From contig CAMRCY010000013.1 of NCBI GenBank assembly GCA_947041165.1, positions 1 to 51,254 of the forward strand: a stretch of DNA of 51,254 bases, written 5' to 3'. Shown in pieces: positions 11,839 to 19,650 of this stretch. The translations under genes and the position numbers were made by a program. Below the pieces are notes generated by a model. That model searched no databases and had not been told where the DNA came from. It saw only the letters and a list, made by a program, of their open reading frames with translations. This DNA is from an uncultured Deferribacteraceae bacterium (GTDB lineage: Bacteria > Chrysiogenota > Deferribacteres > Deferribacterales > Mucispirillaceae). Within the stretch, counting starts at the first letter, position 1. Each line of letters opens with the position of its first letter.

Positions 11839-11866
11839 AAAGAGAGACTAAAAATAATCTCTCTTT
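11839..11866. terminator. Bidirectional rho-independent terminator
   Basis: A nine-base-pair perfect stem, AAAGAGAGA / TCTCTCTTT, encloses a ~10-base AT loop. A-rich sequence precedes it and T-rich sequence follows, so it could serve the plus-strand DUF302 gene and the minus-strand gene at 11981. Confidence 0.75.
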
Positions 11867-11980
11867 CTATAATGTTATTTAATACAATTAAATAATTTTA
11901 AATCTAATAAAATCCAATGTATATAAATATACAAACTCAATATCTATAAGCAACTATACTTAATAGATGTAACCAATTGA

Positions 11981-12295
11981 TTAATAATCTCTATATGGAC
12001 CGTCAACAACACCTGTACAAATATCAACTATGAAAATTAAATCAGGACCGAAACCTTGTTTCTCTGCTTCAACTTTATAAACAGTATACTCTATATCTAC
12101 ATCTTCAATATAATATTTTGGATGTTTCTTTTTCAATATCTCTTGCACTTTACCGATCGCAACAGCATACTCTACTTGCTTACCATCTTTACAAAATGAA
12201 GCAGCACTTTGATACTTCCCATAATCATCATCATCTGCATACACAAATCCTGCTGTCAATAATGAGAATATAACTAACATTAACATTTTTTTCAT
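11981..12295 (-). CDS. Small exported protein, possibly PepSY-like
   Basis: From the ATG at 12295 this is a 104-residue protein with a signal peptide (MKKMLMLVIFSLLTAGFVYA) and an acidic mature N-terminus (DDDDYGKY). GAGG lies nine bases upstream of this ATG, which is why I prefer it to the ATG at 12322. The mature part contains a helix (VEYAVAIGKVQEILKKKHP) followed by beta strands (YYIEDVDIEYTVYKVEAE, DLIFIVDICTGVV). That order resembles a PepSY-type domain, but no diagnostic motif is present, so the family is uncertain. Two cysteines remain in the mature protein. Confidence 0.7.
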   Translation of the reverse strand: MKKMLMLVIFSLLTAGFVYADDDDYGKYQSAASFCKDGKQVEYAVAIGKVQEILKKKHPKYYIEDVDIEYTVYKVEAEKQGFGPDLIFIVDICTGVVDGPYRDY

Positions 12296-12376
12296 AACTT
12301 CAAACCTCTTTATTATTACCATATCGATACTACCATCAGTATCTACGGTTTAAAATTATTATACCAAAAGAAAAAG

Positions 12377-12410
12377 AAAAGGTACAGCTCTAACTGAACC
12401 ATACCTTTTT
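12377..12410. terminator. Rho-independent terminator downstream of the beta-propeller gene
   Basis: The stem AAAAGGTA / TACCTTTT encloses a ~17-base loop. A poly-A tract on one side and a poly-T tract on the other make it able to act in both directions. It lies about 70 bp past the stop codon of the minus-strand gene at 12478. Confidence 0.75.
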
Positions 12411-12477
12411 ATAAAACTTTATTTATCTCAAAATTATATCAACGATTTAATCTCATAGCTTGAGATACTTAACAAAA

Positions 12478-14247
12478 TCACATCAATTCATTTGGACTTA
12501 ATTTCATATATTGAACATTACCTAATCGTTTTAACTCTTCTAACTGTTTAATGTACTCTTTATTATACTCATCAGACACTCGCTTTTCATCAAGATTTAC
12601 AAGAACATAATTCATACCGTTTGATGATCGCCATTTATTTCTCACATGCATAGCGTAATTAAGGTTTATTGCCGTTCCTGATGATATCATCCATATTAAT
12701 CTATTGCGTACTTTCGTATCTTGTATAGCCATTATATCTGGATCGTTAGCAAGTTTATACATTACAGATTTAACAACGTCATTTTTAATAATTAACTTAG
12801 CATCAATTATCGCTGTTGCTTCCTCTAAATTAGATTTAACAGTGTTAAGTGGTGGTAAATCATTACGCTTTATCACCCATGTTGGGATATTAGAATCTGC
12901 TAAAAGTTTCGCCTTATTAGGGATCTCTTTCACCCTAGGAGGTGCTTTAGGAACTACAATCTTAGGCACAATCGGTGCAATCGGAATAACTGCAACTGCG
13001 ACTACTTCTTCCACTTTTACAGGTTCTGTCACATTATCAACCTCTACAACAACAGGTACAACAGGTGCAACTGCAACAGGAATAACCTCTATAACCTCAA
13101 CAACTTCAACAGGCACTGCAACTACTTCTGGAATAACCGCTCGTGGTTGACTAACAATCAATTTAGGTGTTTCTTTAACATGATAAACCCCAGACACAAC
13201 AGATGAGAATGGTCCACATATTCTGTCCCAAGGCAGTGGCGATTCTGGATTTGATGCAAGAATATCTCTTATACCCTCATCGCCTGAATCGTTAATCAAT
13301 TTTACTACTGCATCAAAAATAGCACCTTTCTTAGTTAAACTTATCTTACCAACAAATGTACCCTCTTTTAGATCATATACCTTCATCGAATCGCCAGCAT
13401 AAAGAACTATCATATTCGACTCATCAATACCCGAAAAAGTGCTACCATTAAGTTCTATCTGATAAAGGAGTTGTTTGTTATTATAATCGTATATACTTAA
13501 ATCATTACCAGAAACTGTAAGCAATCTTGCAGCTCTTGAATCTAAATATACTTTATCTGCAAAAACTCTTATAAACATTTTTGCTTCAGTAAGATCTGCT
13601 TTTGCTTGATAAATACCACTGCGAGCATGTATCATTATTGAATCAAATCTGCTATCTAATATTAAACTGATGATCGGAACTTTTAGATCTGATATCTTAT
13701 CTAATCTACCAGAGAAACTCCAAACAGTTATAACGCCAGTTTTATCAGCAGAGTATACAACACGTCTATCACCATCAATTGCAACAGACACAACATCTAC
13801 TATAAAAGTTTTTTTGAATAACGGAATAATCTTCTCATCTAATAAACGATAGAATATAATAGATCTGCCATCAGCTGTTACAATATATTCGCCTGTTGAG
13901 TCTTGATAGATGTTTTTGATATTACCATCATGAGAATCAGATGATGAAACCTCATCACCAGTTACAGTGTTATAAAGCTTCAATGTTGATCCATCTGCCA
14001 ATATCAATTGATCAGTGTAATATTTTGATACCTCAAAAAACCTAGGAATAAATCCTATAGTATCAACTCTTTCAGCACTACAATCTCGCATAGATATCTT
14101 AAATATTGAGATATCTTTCTTATCAGTTGCTGCAACAAATAGCGATCTATTCAACGACAGATACTCAACAGCACGTATACTTACTGCATAACTACTTGAT
14201 GTAGCTAACAAAAAAAACAATGTTAGAAATAATAATTTGTTCATCAT
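12478..14247 (-). CDS. Exported beta-propeller-like protein with a Pro/Val-rich linker
   Basis: Starting at ATG 14247 this is a 589-residue protein. A signal peptide (MMNKLLFLTLFFLLATSSSYA) leads into repeated beta-strand blocks over roughly residues 25-310 (for example LFVAATDKKDISIFKI, YIVTADGRSIIFYRL, VVYSADKTGVITVWSF). These look like WD40-type blades. About 85 residues dominated by Pro, Val, Ile, Ala and Glu follow (for example VPVEVVEVIEVIPVAVAPVV), resembling a rigid periplasm-spanning linker. A helical C-terminal domain ends the protein. The family is not recognised. The upstream open frame could extend to 14301, but that would put 18 residues in front of the signal peptide. Confidence 0.7.
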   Translation of the reverse strand: MMNKLLFLTLFFLLATSSSYAVSIRAVEYLSLNRSLFVAATDKKDISIFKISMRDCSAERVDTIGFIPRFFEVSKYYTDQLILADGSTLKLYNTVTGDEVSSSDSHDGNIKNIYQDSTGEYIVTADGRSIIFYRLLDEKIIPLFKKTFIVDVVSVAIDGDRRVVYSADKTGVITVWSFSGRLDKISDLKVPIISLILDSRFDSIMIHARSGIYQAKADLTEAKMFIRVFADKVYLDSRAARLLTVSGNDLSIYDYNNKQLLYQIELNGSTFSGIDESNMIVLYAGDSMKVYDLKEGTFVGKISLTKKGAIFDAVVKLINDSGDEGIRDILASNPESPLPWDRICGPFSSVVSGVYHVKETPKLIVSQPRAVIPEVVAVPVEVVEVIEVIPVAVAPVVPVVVEVDNVTEPVKVEEVVAVAVIPIAPIVPKIVVPKAPPRVKEIPNKAKLLADSNIPTWVIKRNDLPPLNTVKSNLEEATAIIDAKLIIKNDVVKSVMYKLANDPDIMAIQDTKVRNRLIWMISSGTAINLNYAMHVRNKWRSSNGMNYVLVNLDEKRVSDEYNKEYIKQLEELKRLGNVQYMKLSPNELM

Positions 14248-14336
14248 ATCTCTAGATGTTACATTAAAAGTGAGATTTTTGCAATAAAAATAGCTACACA
14301 CTTCTCTGTTTCTAAATTTTTAAGAGGTATAATATT

Positions 14337-14822
14337 ATGAATTCAGTAAGCACTTCAAAAAAAGTTCTTTCATTGGTGATTATCACAGCTGTAATTCTTC
14401 TGCTTGGCTTTATAAACCCACTTGTATTCACTCCTATCAATATGGAATGGTATGATGCTCTAGATAAATCAAAACTAACCCCACCATCATTTTCGTTTGC
14501 CTATGTTTGGTTATTTCTTTATATAGTTCAGGCTATAGCTATTTGGCTTATATATATAAGTGAAAAAGTTGAACCACGCACAAAGGCTATAAATCTTTTT
14601 ATCGCACAGATGGGATTAAATGTGATATGGAGCTATCTATTTTTTGAGATGAAAAGTGTTGGCCCTTCATTAGTTGATATTCTTATTATGGATGTTTTAG
14701 TCGTTGTATGTATCGTGTTATTTTGGAAAATTAATAAAATTGCAGCAGCTCTACTATTTCCATATATCGGTTGGCTACTCCTTGCAACATACCTCAATTT
14801 TTATATTTTCATTAACAACTAA
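14337..14822 (+). CDS. tspO: TspO/MBR family membrane protein
   Basis: This 161-residue protein has five hydrophobic segments and TspO signatures: the loop EWYDALDKSKLTPPSFSFAYVWLFLY after the first helix, and NVIWSYLFFEMKSVGPSLVDI for the helix 3-4 region, with GWLLLATYLNFYIF in the last helix. TspO proteins bind porphyrins and cholesterol-like ligands, and in bacteria they affect tetrapyrrole or stress responses; the precise role here is unknown. It starts 35 bp after the divergent open frame of the beta-propeller gene, with AAGAGG about nine bases upstream of the ATG. Confidence 0.9.
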   Translation: MNSVSTSKKVLSLVIITAVILLLGFINPLVFTPINMEWYDALDKSKLTPPSFSFAYVWLFLYIVQAIAIWLIYISEKVEPRTKAINLFIAQMGLNVIWSYLFFEMKSVGPSLVDILIMDVLVVVCIVLFWKINKIAAALLFPYIGWLLLATYLNFYIFINN

Positions 14823-14948
14823 TTTGAAACAATAATTAATTTCAAACTGTTCTAGAGATAGAAATATAGGCTGAGCAATAAAATAACTTGTAAAAAAAGT
14901 TAAAATTGTTTAGCCTTATTCTATCAAATGTTTGAGGTTTTAAATAAT

Positions 14949-15800
14949 ATGAAGCGACTACACATATCACATAACGATCTTGACGGCGTTGGCTGTGGTA
15001 TATTAATAAAAAAATTCTTACCAGGAAAAACAGATACTGTCTACCTTTCATACGACGAAATTGATCCACTACTAAACTCAGATCTTGATCGTTACGATGA
15101 AGTTATTATCACTGATGTTTCTCCATCATATAAATCTGTTGCAAAAGTTATATCTGAGAAAGAACTCCTAATTATAGATCATCACCTATCTAGCGAATCT
15201 TTAAAAGATTTTCCGAACGTTTATCACGATATAAATTTTTGTGCAACGATGCTTACATATAAATATCTTGAAGATAACGGATATCCAGTAGAAGAGTATA
15301 AAGAGTTAGCTGAAGCTATAAATGATATTGATCTCTGGCATATGAAACGAAAAGATAGCTTAGAGATGGGTGTGCTTTTTAATGTGTTAGGAATATCTAG
15401 GTTTGAAAGTAGATTTCTTAAAACTCCGTATAACGGCTTTAACGAACTTGAAACAACTATTATCGAACTTGAAACTGAAAGAAAAGAAACATATATGTTT
15501 AAAGCGATGAAAAGACTTAATAGCTATGTCGATAAATCTGGTAAATCTGTAGCAGTTGTTTTTGCCGAAGCATACGCTTCTGAATTAGGTAATAAAATTA
15601 TTGTTGATAATGCGATAGATTATGTTGTTATAATAAATGCTCAAGCAAAAAGAGTATCACTACGTTCTGCTCCACATATTGATGTTAGATTACTTGCAGA
15701 AAAATTCGGTGGTGGTGGACATAAAAACGCTTCAGGATTTCAGTTAAAAGATAAAAGTGTTGATATTGAAAAGATTTTAACATCTATGGAGATAATTTAA
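14949..15800 (+). CDS. DHH/DHHA1-family phosphoesterase (NrnA/NrnB-like)
   Basis: This 283-residue protein carries the DHH superfamily metal motifs: HISHNDLDGVGCG (N-terminal aspartates), VIITDVSPS, LLIIDHHLSSE (the DHH motif itself) and a later NDIDLW. The C-terminal DHHA1 domain has the glycine-rich FGGGGHKNASGF, which binds the substrate backbone. Family members degrade nanoRNAs, pAp or cyclic dinucleotides; the sequence alone does not say which. The ATG at 14949 has GAGG 11 bases upstream and places the first motif right at the N-terminus as in homologues, so I prefer it to the ATG at 14928. It ends two bases before ysxC. Confidence 0.88.
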   Translation: MKRLHISHNDLDGVGCGILIKKFLPGKTDTVYLSYDEIDPLLNSDLDRYDEVIITDVSPSYKSVAKVISEKELLIIDHHLSSESLKDFPNVYHDINFCATMLTYKYLEDNGYPVEEYKELAEAINDIDLWHMKRKDSLEMGVLFNVLGISRFESRFLKTPYNGFNELETTIIELETERKETYMFKAMKRLNSYVDKSGKSVAVVFAEAYASELGNKIIVDNAIDYVVIINAQAKRVSLRSAPHIDVRLLAEKFGGGGHKNASGFQLKDKSVDIEKILTSMEII

Positions 15801-15801
15801 A

Positions 15802-16371
15802 TTGAATGTAAGTTTTATAAAATCAGCAGCTAAGCTTAATCAGTTTCCTGAGAGCGAACTGCCTGAAATATGTTTCTCTGGTAGAAGTAACGTCGGTAAA
15901 TCATCTTTACTTAACTTATTGACGGAAAGAAAATCACTCGCAAAAATAGGAAAAACACCTGGTAAAACAAGGTTAGTTAATTTCTTTAATATTGATAACA
16001 AATATATCTTCACAGATCTTCCTGGATACGGGTACGCTAACGTATCTAAAACAGAGAGAGCAAGCTGGGGTGCATTGATCGAAGGATATCTTCATAAACG
16101 TGGCAACCTTAAATTAGCTATTCAATTATTAGACTCAAGAAGAGTACCTAATGAAAGTGATATGCAAATGATTGATTTCTTCAACTGTATCAAATTAGAT
16201 ACATTAATCGTACTTACAAAATGTGATAAATTATCTAATAACCAGTTAACTAATCAGATGAAAATGATATCTGAAAAACTATCTATCTCTAAAGATAAAA
16301 TTATTCAAACAACTATTAGAAAGAGTAGTTCAAAAGATAAGATATTAGAGTATATAAACGAGCATTATTAA
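15802..16371 (+). CDS. ysxC: Ribosome-biogenesis GTPase YsxC/EngB
   Basis: This 189-residue GTPase of the YihA/YsxC family is needed for late assembly of the large ribosomal subunit. G-box motifs: G1 GRSNVGKSSLLN, G2 around TPGKTR, G3 DLPGYGYA, G4 TKCDKL and a degenerate G5. The DLPGYGYA sequence is specific to this family. It begins with TTG at 15802; the ribosome-binding GGAG sits inside the last codons of the DHH gene (ATGGAGATAATT), indicating coupled expression. The length is typical (~195 residues). Confidence 0.95.
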   Translation: MNVSFIKSAAKLNQFPESELPEICFSGRSNVGKSSLLNLLTERKSLAKIGKTPGKTRLVNFFNIDNKYIFTDLPGYGYANVSKTERASWGALIEGYLHKRGNLKLAIQLLDSRRVPNESDMQMIDFFNCIKLDTLIVLTKCDKLSNNQLTNQMKMISEKLSISKDKIIQTTIRKSSSKDKILEYINEHY

Positions 16372-16479
16372 ACGCTTAGATAAAATAAATGTATAAATAA
16401 AATTATTTATATAGTTCAATCCTATCAGATATTTTAATAGATATGTGGTGTAAAACATTCTATTTATACTATTTTTTAG

Positions 16480-16508
16480 TTGACTAAGTTAAAATATATG
16501 AGTAAAGT
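16480..16508 (+). promoter_or_regulatory. Candidate sigma-70 promoter for the Trp-codon leader
   Basis: TTGACT at 16480-16485 is followed after 17 bases by TAAAGT (16503-16508). It lies 41 bp before the leader ORF. The -35 is near consensus and the -10 is weak, so this is a moderate call. Confidence 0.4.
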
Positions 16509-16548
16509 ATTATTAACAAAATTTTAAAAGGACAGAGAGTAAATTATT

Positions 16549-16638
16549 ATGATAACAAATATCTACAACATGTATTGGTGGCAAATGTTATTAAATTTAT
16601 TCATGCTAAAAGGAGCAATGTCCGTGCATTCTAATTAA
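16549..16638 (+). CDS. 29-aa leader peptide with tandem tryptophan codons
   Basis: A short ORF begins at ATG 16549 with GAGAG about nine bases upstream and encodes a peptide containing MYWWQ: two adjacent TGG codons at 16576-16581, with TAT or TAC Tyr codons at positions 6 and 9. Tryptophan is the rarest residue in most proteins, and a WW pair early in a ~30-codon ORF placed before a terminator is the classical layout of a ribosome-mediated attenuator. A short stem (AACAT / ATGTT) has both Trp codons in its loop. It could instead be a small hydrophobic protein in its own right. No T-box consensus is visible. Confidence 0.5.
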   Translation: MITNIYNMYWWQMLLNLFMLKGAMSVHSN

Positions 16639-16686
16639 CTAAAATTATAATTATTAATTTATAATTATTTATAGATAGTAGATATC

Positions 16687-16718
16687 AACGTAGAGCTTTT
16701 TGGCTTTACGTTTTTTTT
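16687..16718 (+). terminator. Intrinsic terminator between the leader ORF and the transporter-like gene
   Basis: The stem AACGTAGAGC / GCTTTACGTT (10 bp, one G-T wobble) has a TTTTTG loop and is followed by eight T residues. It lies 49 bases after the stop codon of the Trp-rich leader ORF and 52 bases before the ATG of the membrane protein gene. That is where an attenuator terminator would be. A second AT-only hairpin lies between leader and terminator (ATAATTAT repeats around 16649-16670). Confidence 0.8.
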
Positions 16719-16769
16719 ATGCTCATTTTCAGAAAACGATATAAATATTTTTATCAAAGGGGTGTTATT

Positions 16770-17831
16770 ATGTCAAAGGTTATATCAAAAGAAGAGGTTA
16801 AAGTGTTCGTCTACAACATACTGAACGGACTTGGAATGGGTGTTATATTTGCATTAATCCCTGGCGTGTTGATAGGTGAAATTATGAGAACATTTATAGA
16901 TGTGTTTCCGTACGCAAATGAGATCTTAGCGATCACTACAATATCAACAAGAATTATGCCTGCGATCATAGGAGTATGCATTGCGATGCAATTTAAATTC
17001 TCACCGATGGCAACTGTTTCAATAGGAGCTGCCACGATGATAGCATCTGGTGTTGCAACATTTAATCCAAATAGCACCTTTACATTAGCAGGAACTGGCG
17101 ACGTTATAAACTCACTAATCACTGCTACAATCGCTGTGATTGTTGTTAAGATATTAAACACAAGATTTAGATCAATTCAAGTTATAATCCTTCCTATAAC
17201 CGTAATATTAGTAGCAGGTGGAATAGGCACATTGTTGCTCCCTTATGTATCATTAACAACTAGTTATGTTGGACAAGTTATAGTTTTATTCACTACCTTG
17301 CAACCAACTCTCATGTGTATATTAATTGCGATGTCGTTCTCAGTTATAATCGTTACACCGATCTCAACGGTTGGATTAGCGTTAGCTATAGAGCTTGCAG
17401 GAATAAGTGCTGGTGCTGCAAATTTAGGAGTTGTTGCCTCATCGTTCGGACTTGGAATTGCTGGACTTAAAGTTAATAATTTTGGACTTGTAATATCACA
17501 TTTTATAAGCTCACCAAAAATGCAGTTAGCAAATTTTGCAAGAAAACCAACTATCATATTACCTACCCTTTCAATCGCTGCGATATTAGGATTTGTATCA
17601 AGTTTTATAGGTATCAAAGGAACATCACTCAGTGCAGGATTTGGACTTGCAGGGTTTATAGGTCCTATCAATGCTTTCAACTTTATGGACTATAACACAG
17701 CAAATAAAATAATTATAATATCAGTTATGTATTTTATTCTACCACTTATTTTAGCGTTTATATTCAAATTTATTTATATGAATAAACTGAAAATAATCGC
17801 ACCCAATGATTATAAAATAAATTTAGATTAG
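16770..17831 (+). CDS. PfoR/PTS-EIIC_2-like integral membrane protein
   Basis: This 353-residue protein consists almost entirely of transmembrane helices with glycine-rich turns (VYNILNGLGMGVIFALIPG, LAIELAGISAGAANLGVVAS, FGLAGFIGPINAFNFMD). The pattern matches the PTS EIIC_2/PfoR family of putative transporters, whose substrate is not established. AAAGGGG lies seven to ten bases before the ATG at 16770; the open frame extends to 16719 but that would start inside the terminator region. The preceding Trp-codon leader suggests that its expression, and perhaps its substrate, relates to tryptophan or another aromatic amino acid. The next gene encodes a D-2-hydroxyacid dehydrogenase. Confidence 0.8.
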   Translation: MSKVISKEEVKVFVYNILNGLGMGVIFALIPGVLIGEIMRTFIDVFPYANEILAITTISTRIMPAIIGVCIAMQFKFSPMATVSIGAATMIASGVATFNPNSTFTLAGTGDVINSLITATIAVIVVKILNTRFRSIQVIILPITVILVAGGIGTLLLPYVSLTTSYVGQVIVLFTTLQPTLMCILIAMSFSVIIVTPISTVGLALAIELAGISAGAANLGVVASSFGLGIAGLKVNNFGLVISHFISSPKMQLANFARKPTIILPTLSIAAILGFVSSFIGIKGTSLSAGFGLAGFIGPINAFNFMDYNTANKIIIISVMYFILPLILAFIFKFIYMNKLKIIAPNDYKINLD

Positions 17832-17923
17832 GTTTAAGTTAATTCAGATTAGTTGATTAGTTACTTATAGAAATAATTTCACAACTAGCATGAAAATATT
17901 AAAAAAGTTTTAGGAGATAGATT

Positions 17924-18919
17924 ATGAAAATCATTATGTATGCAGTAAGAGATTATGAAAAAACAGCGATAGATTTAGCTGAGCAAAAATTTAATATCAT
18001 ATTAACAAAATGTCCAGATCTTTTATCTATCGACAATGTATATCTAGCAGAGGGACACGACGCTATTATTTTTACAGGAAGCTGTGATGCAGGTAGCGAG
18101 ATTTTAGAGAAACTTTCATCGTACAACATTAAATATATCACAACAAGAACAGCAGGTTACGACAATATAGATCTAAAAGTTTTAAAGCGATTAAACATGA
18201 AATCTGCACACGTTCCATTATACTCTCCGAACGCAATATCAGAGTTTACTGTTCTATCTATTTTATCAATTTTAAGAAAGTATAATATTATGATTAGTAG
18301 AGTTCAAAAACAAAATTACTCTCTAAATAACAATATTGGTAGAGAGATCAGAAATATGAATATAGGTGTGATAGGAGCTGGAAGAATAGGTTTAAAAGTT
18401 ATAGAAACGCTAGACGGTTTTACTCCTAAAAAAATCTTAGCAAACGATATTGTGATAAATAAAAATGTGGAAAAATATGCAACATACTCATCTCTTGAAA
18501 CTCTTTTAAAAGAGAGTGACATTATAACTCTTCACACAAATCTAACCGACTCAACTTATCATATCATTAATAAAGAAAGTATCAAACTTATGAAAGATGG
18601 TGTTGTGATTATTAACACTTGTAGAGGTGCTGTGGTTGATACGAAGGCTCTCCTTGATGGTATTGATAGTGGAAAGATTGCAGGTTATGCGACTGATGTT
18701 TATGAGTATGAAAAAAATATTCTCCATTATAATTTAGAGGGAAAAATTATTGATGATGAGCTATTTAATAGATTGAAAAATAACGACAAAGTTATTATAT
18801 CACCCCACTCTGCTTTTTATACAGATGAAGCTGTTGAAAATATGGTTGAATATTCTATAAAAAACATCTATGATTATATTGAAATCGGTAGCTCAGATAA
18901 TAATATTTCAACCGATTAA
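17924..18919 (+). CDS. D-lactate dehydrogenase-like NAD-dependent D-2-hydroxyacid dehydrogenase
   Basis: This 331-residue enzyme reduces a 2-oxoacid to the D-2-hydroxyacid with NADH. The Rossmann motif NIGVIGAGRIG is central. The catalytic set is present: Arg in INTCRGAVVDTKAL, Glu in ATDVYEYEKNI and His in ISPHSAFYTDEA. The N-terminal TRTAGYDNIDL and VPLYSPNAISEFTV are typical of D-lactate dehydrogenases. The substrate could be pyruvate, or an aromatic 2-oxoacid given the Trp-regulated gene upstream; the latter is only inference from neighbourhood. The ATG at 17924 has TAGGAG about seven bases upstream. Confidence 0.92.
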   Translation: MKIIMYAVRDYEKTAIDLAEQKFNIILTKCPDLLSIDNVYLAEGHDAIIFTGSCDAGSEILEKLSSYNIKYITTRTAGYDNIDLKVLKRLNMKSAHVPLYSPNAISEFTVLSILSILRKYNIMISRVQKQNYSLNNNIGREIRNMNIGVIGAGRIGLKVIETLDGFTPKKILANDIVINKNVEKYATYSSLETLLKESDIITLHTNLTDSTYHIINKESIKLMKDGVVIINTCRGAVVDTKALLDGIDSGKIAGYATDVYEYEKNILHYNLEGKIIDDELFNRLKNNDKVIISPHSAFYTDEAVENMVEYSIKNIYDYIEIGSSDNNISTD

Positions 18920-18963
18920 AGGATTTAGATATCACATTACGCAATTATATTTTTGTAGCAGGA

Positions 18964-19512
18964 GTGACTTGTGCATTAGTACTGCTCTCTACTGCGTACA
19001 TATATTCTAAGAGTAACACACATGATGCTCAAGTAACTTTTCTTGGTGATGAACAATATCTAACTGAAATAGTTAAAGATATTTATAGTGCGAAAAAATC
19101 TGTGTACTGCGGTAACTATATGTTTAAACTTGATGAAGAGTTGATAGGCACACCTAAAAATGAACCAGTAGCATTAATCGCAACGGCGTTAGTTAAAGCT
19201 AAAGAGAACGGAGTGGATGTTAAACTGTTACTTGATATTGAGAAGAAAACAGATAGACTAAGTCGGTATAATACCAAAACAGCCGACATACTTAATAAGC
19301 ATGATATCGAGATATATTTTGATAGCAGAAAGAAAAGGTTTCATCCAAAAATGTGCGTTATAGATAATAATATCGTATATATCGGTAGCCATAATTTCAC
19401 CTATTCAGCTATGAAACGCAACAACGAAGTGTCTGTTAAAATTGTATCAAAAGATATTGCAAAAGATAGTATTAAATATCTAAACGAGATAGATAAACAA
19501 CTTTACAAATAA
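18964..19512 (+). CDS. Membrane-anchored PLD-family protein with a single HKD motif
   Basis: About 182 residues from GTG at 18964. An N-terminal hydrophobic segment is followed by a phospholipase D-like domain with one HxKxxxxD motif in FHPKMCVIDNNIVYIGSHNFTYSA. Single-HKD proteins of this size (Nuc-like) act as dimers, usually as nucleases or phospholipases. The start is problematic: GTG 18964 has GGAG directly abutting it and cuts the membrane helix short. Translation from ATC at 18931, seven bases after AAAGGA, would give a complete anchor (LRNYIFVAGVTCALVLLSTA). It starts immediately after the dehydrogenase gene, so it is probably in its operon. Confidence 0.8.
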   Translation: MTCALVLLSTAYIYSKSNTHDAQVTFLGDEQYLTEIVKDIYSAKKSVYCGNYMFKLDEELIGTPKNEPVALIATALVKAKENGVDVKLLLDIEKKTDRLSRYNTKTADILNKHDIEIYFDSRKKRFHPKMCVIDNNIVYIGSHNFTYSAMKRNNEVSVKIVSKDIAKDSIKYLNEIDKQLYK

Positions 19513-19650
19513 TAATTTATCTTATATTTTGAACTGATGGATAATTAAATAATCCTCAAAATTTAATGAGCTTTAAGATAAATATAAAGTATAATGATTA
19601 AAGAATTTCATTATGATAGCAATATAGTTATAGATAGGAGAAGTTTTAAA

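Noticed and set aside
12704-13150. Plus-strand open frame encoding a Thr/Ser/Gly-rich protein
   Set aside because: It lies opposite the Pro/Val-rich part of the beta-propeller gene, has no ribosome-binding site, and its composition is a simple reflection of the opposite strand.
16500-16770. T-box riboswitch upstream of the membrane protein gene
   Set aside because: No match to the T-box sequence (TGGNACCGCG-like) is visible in the leader; the Trp-codon leader ORF explains the layout better.
16811-17680. Minus-strand open frames opposite the membrane protein gene
   Set aside because: They are mirror images of hydrophobic codons on the other strand, with Pro/Ile/Ala-rich sequence and no ribosome-binding sites.
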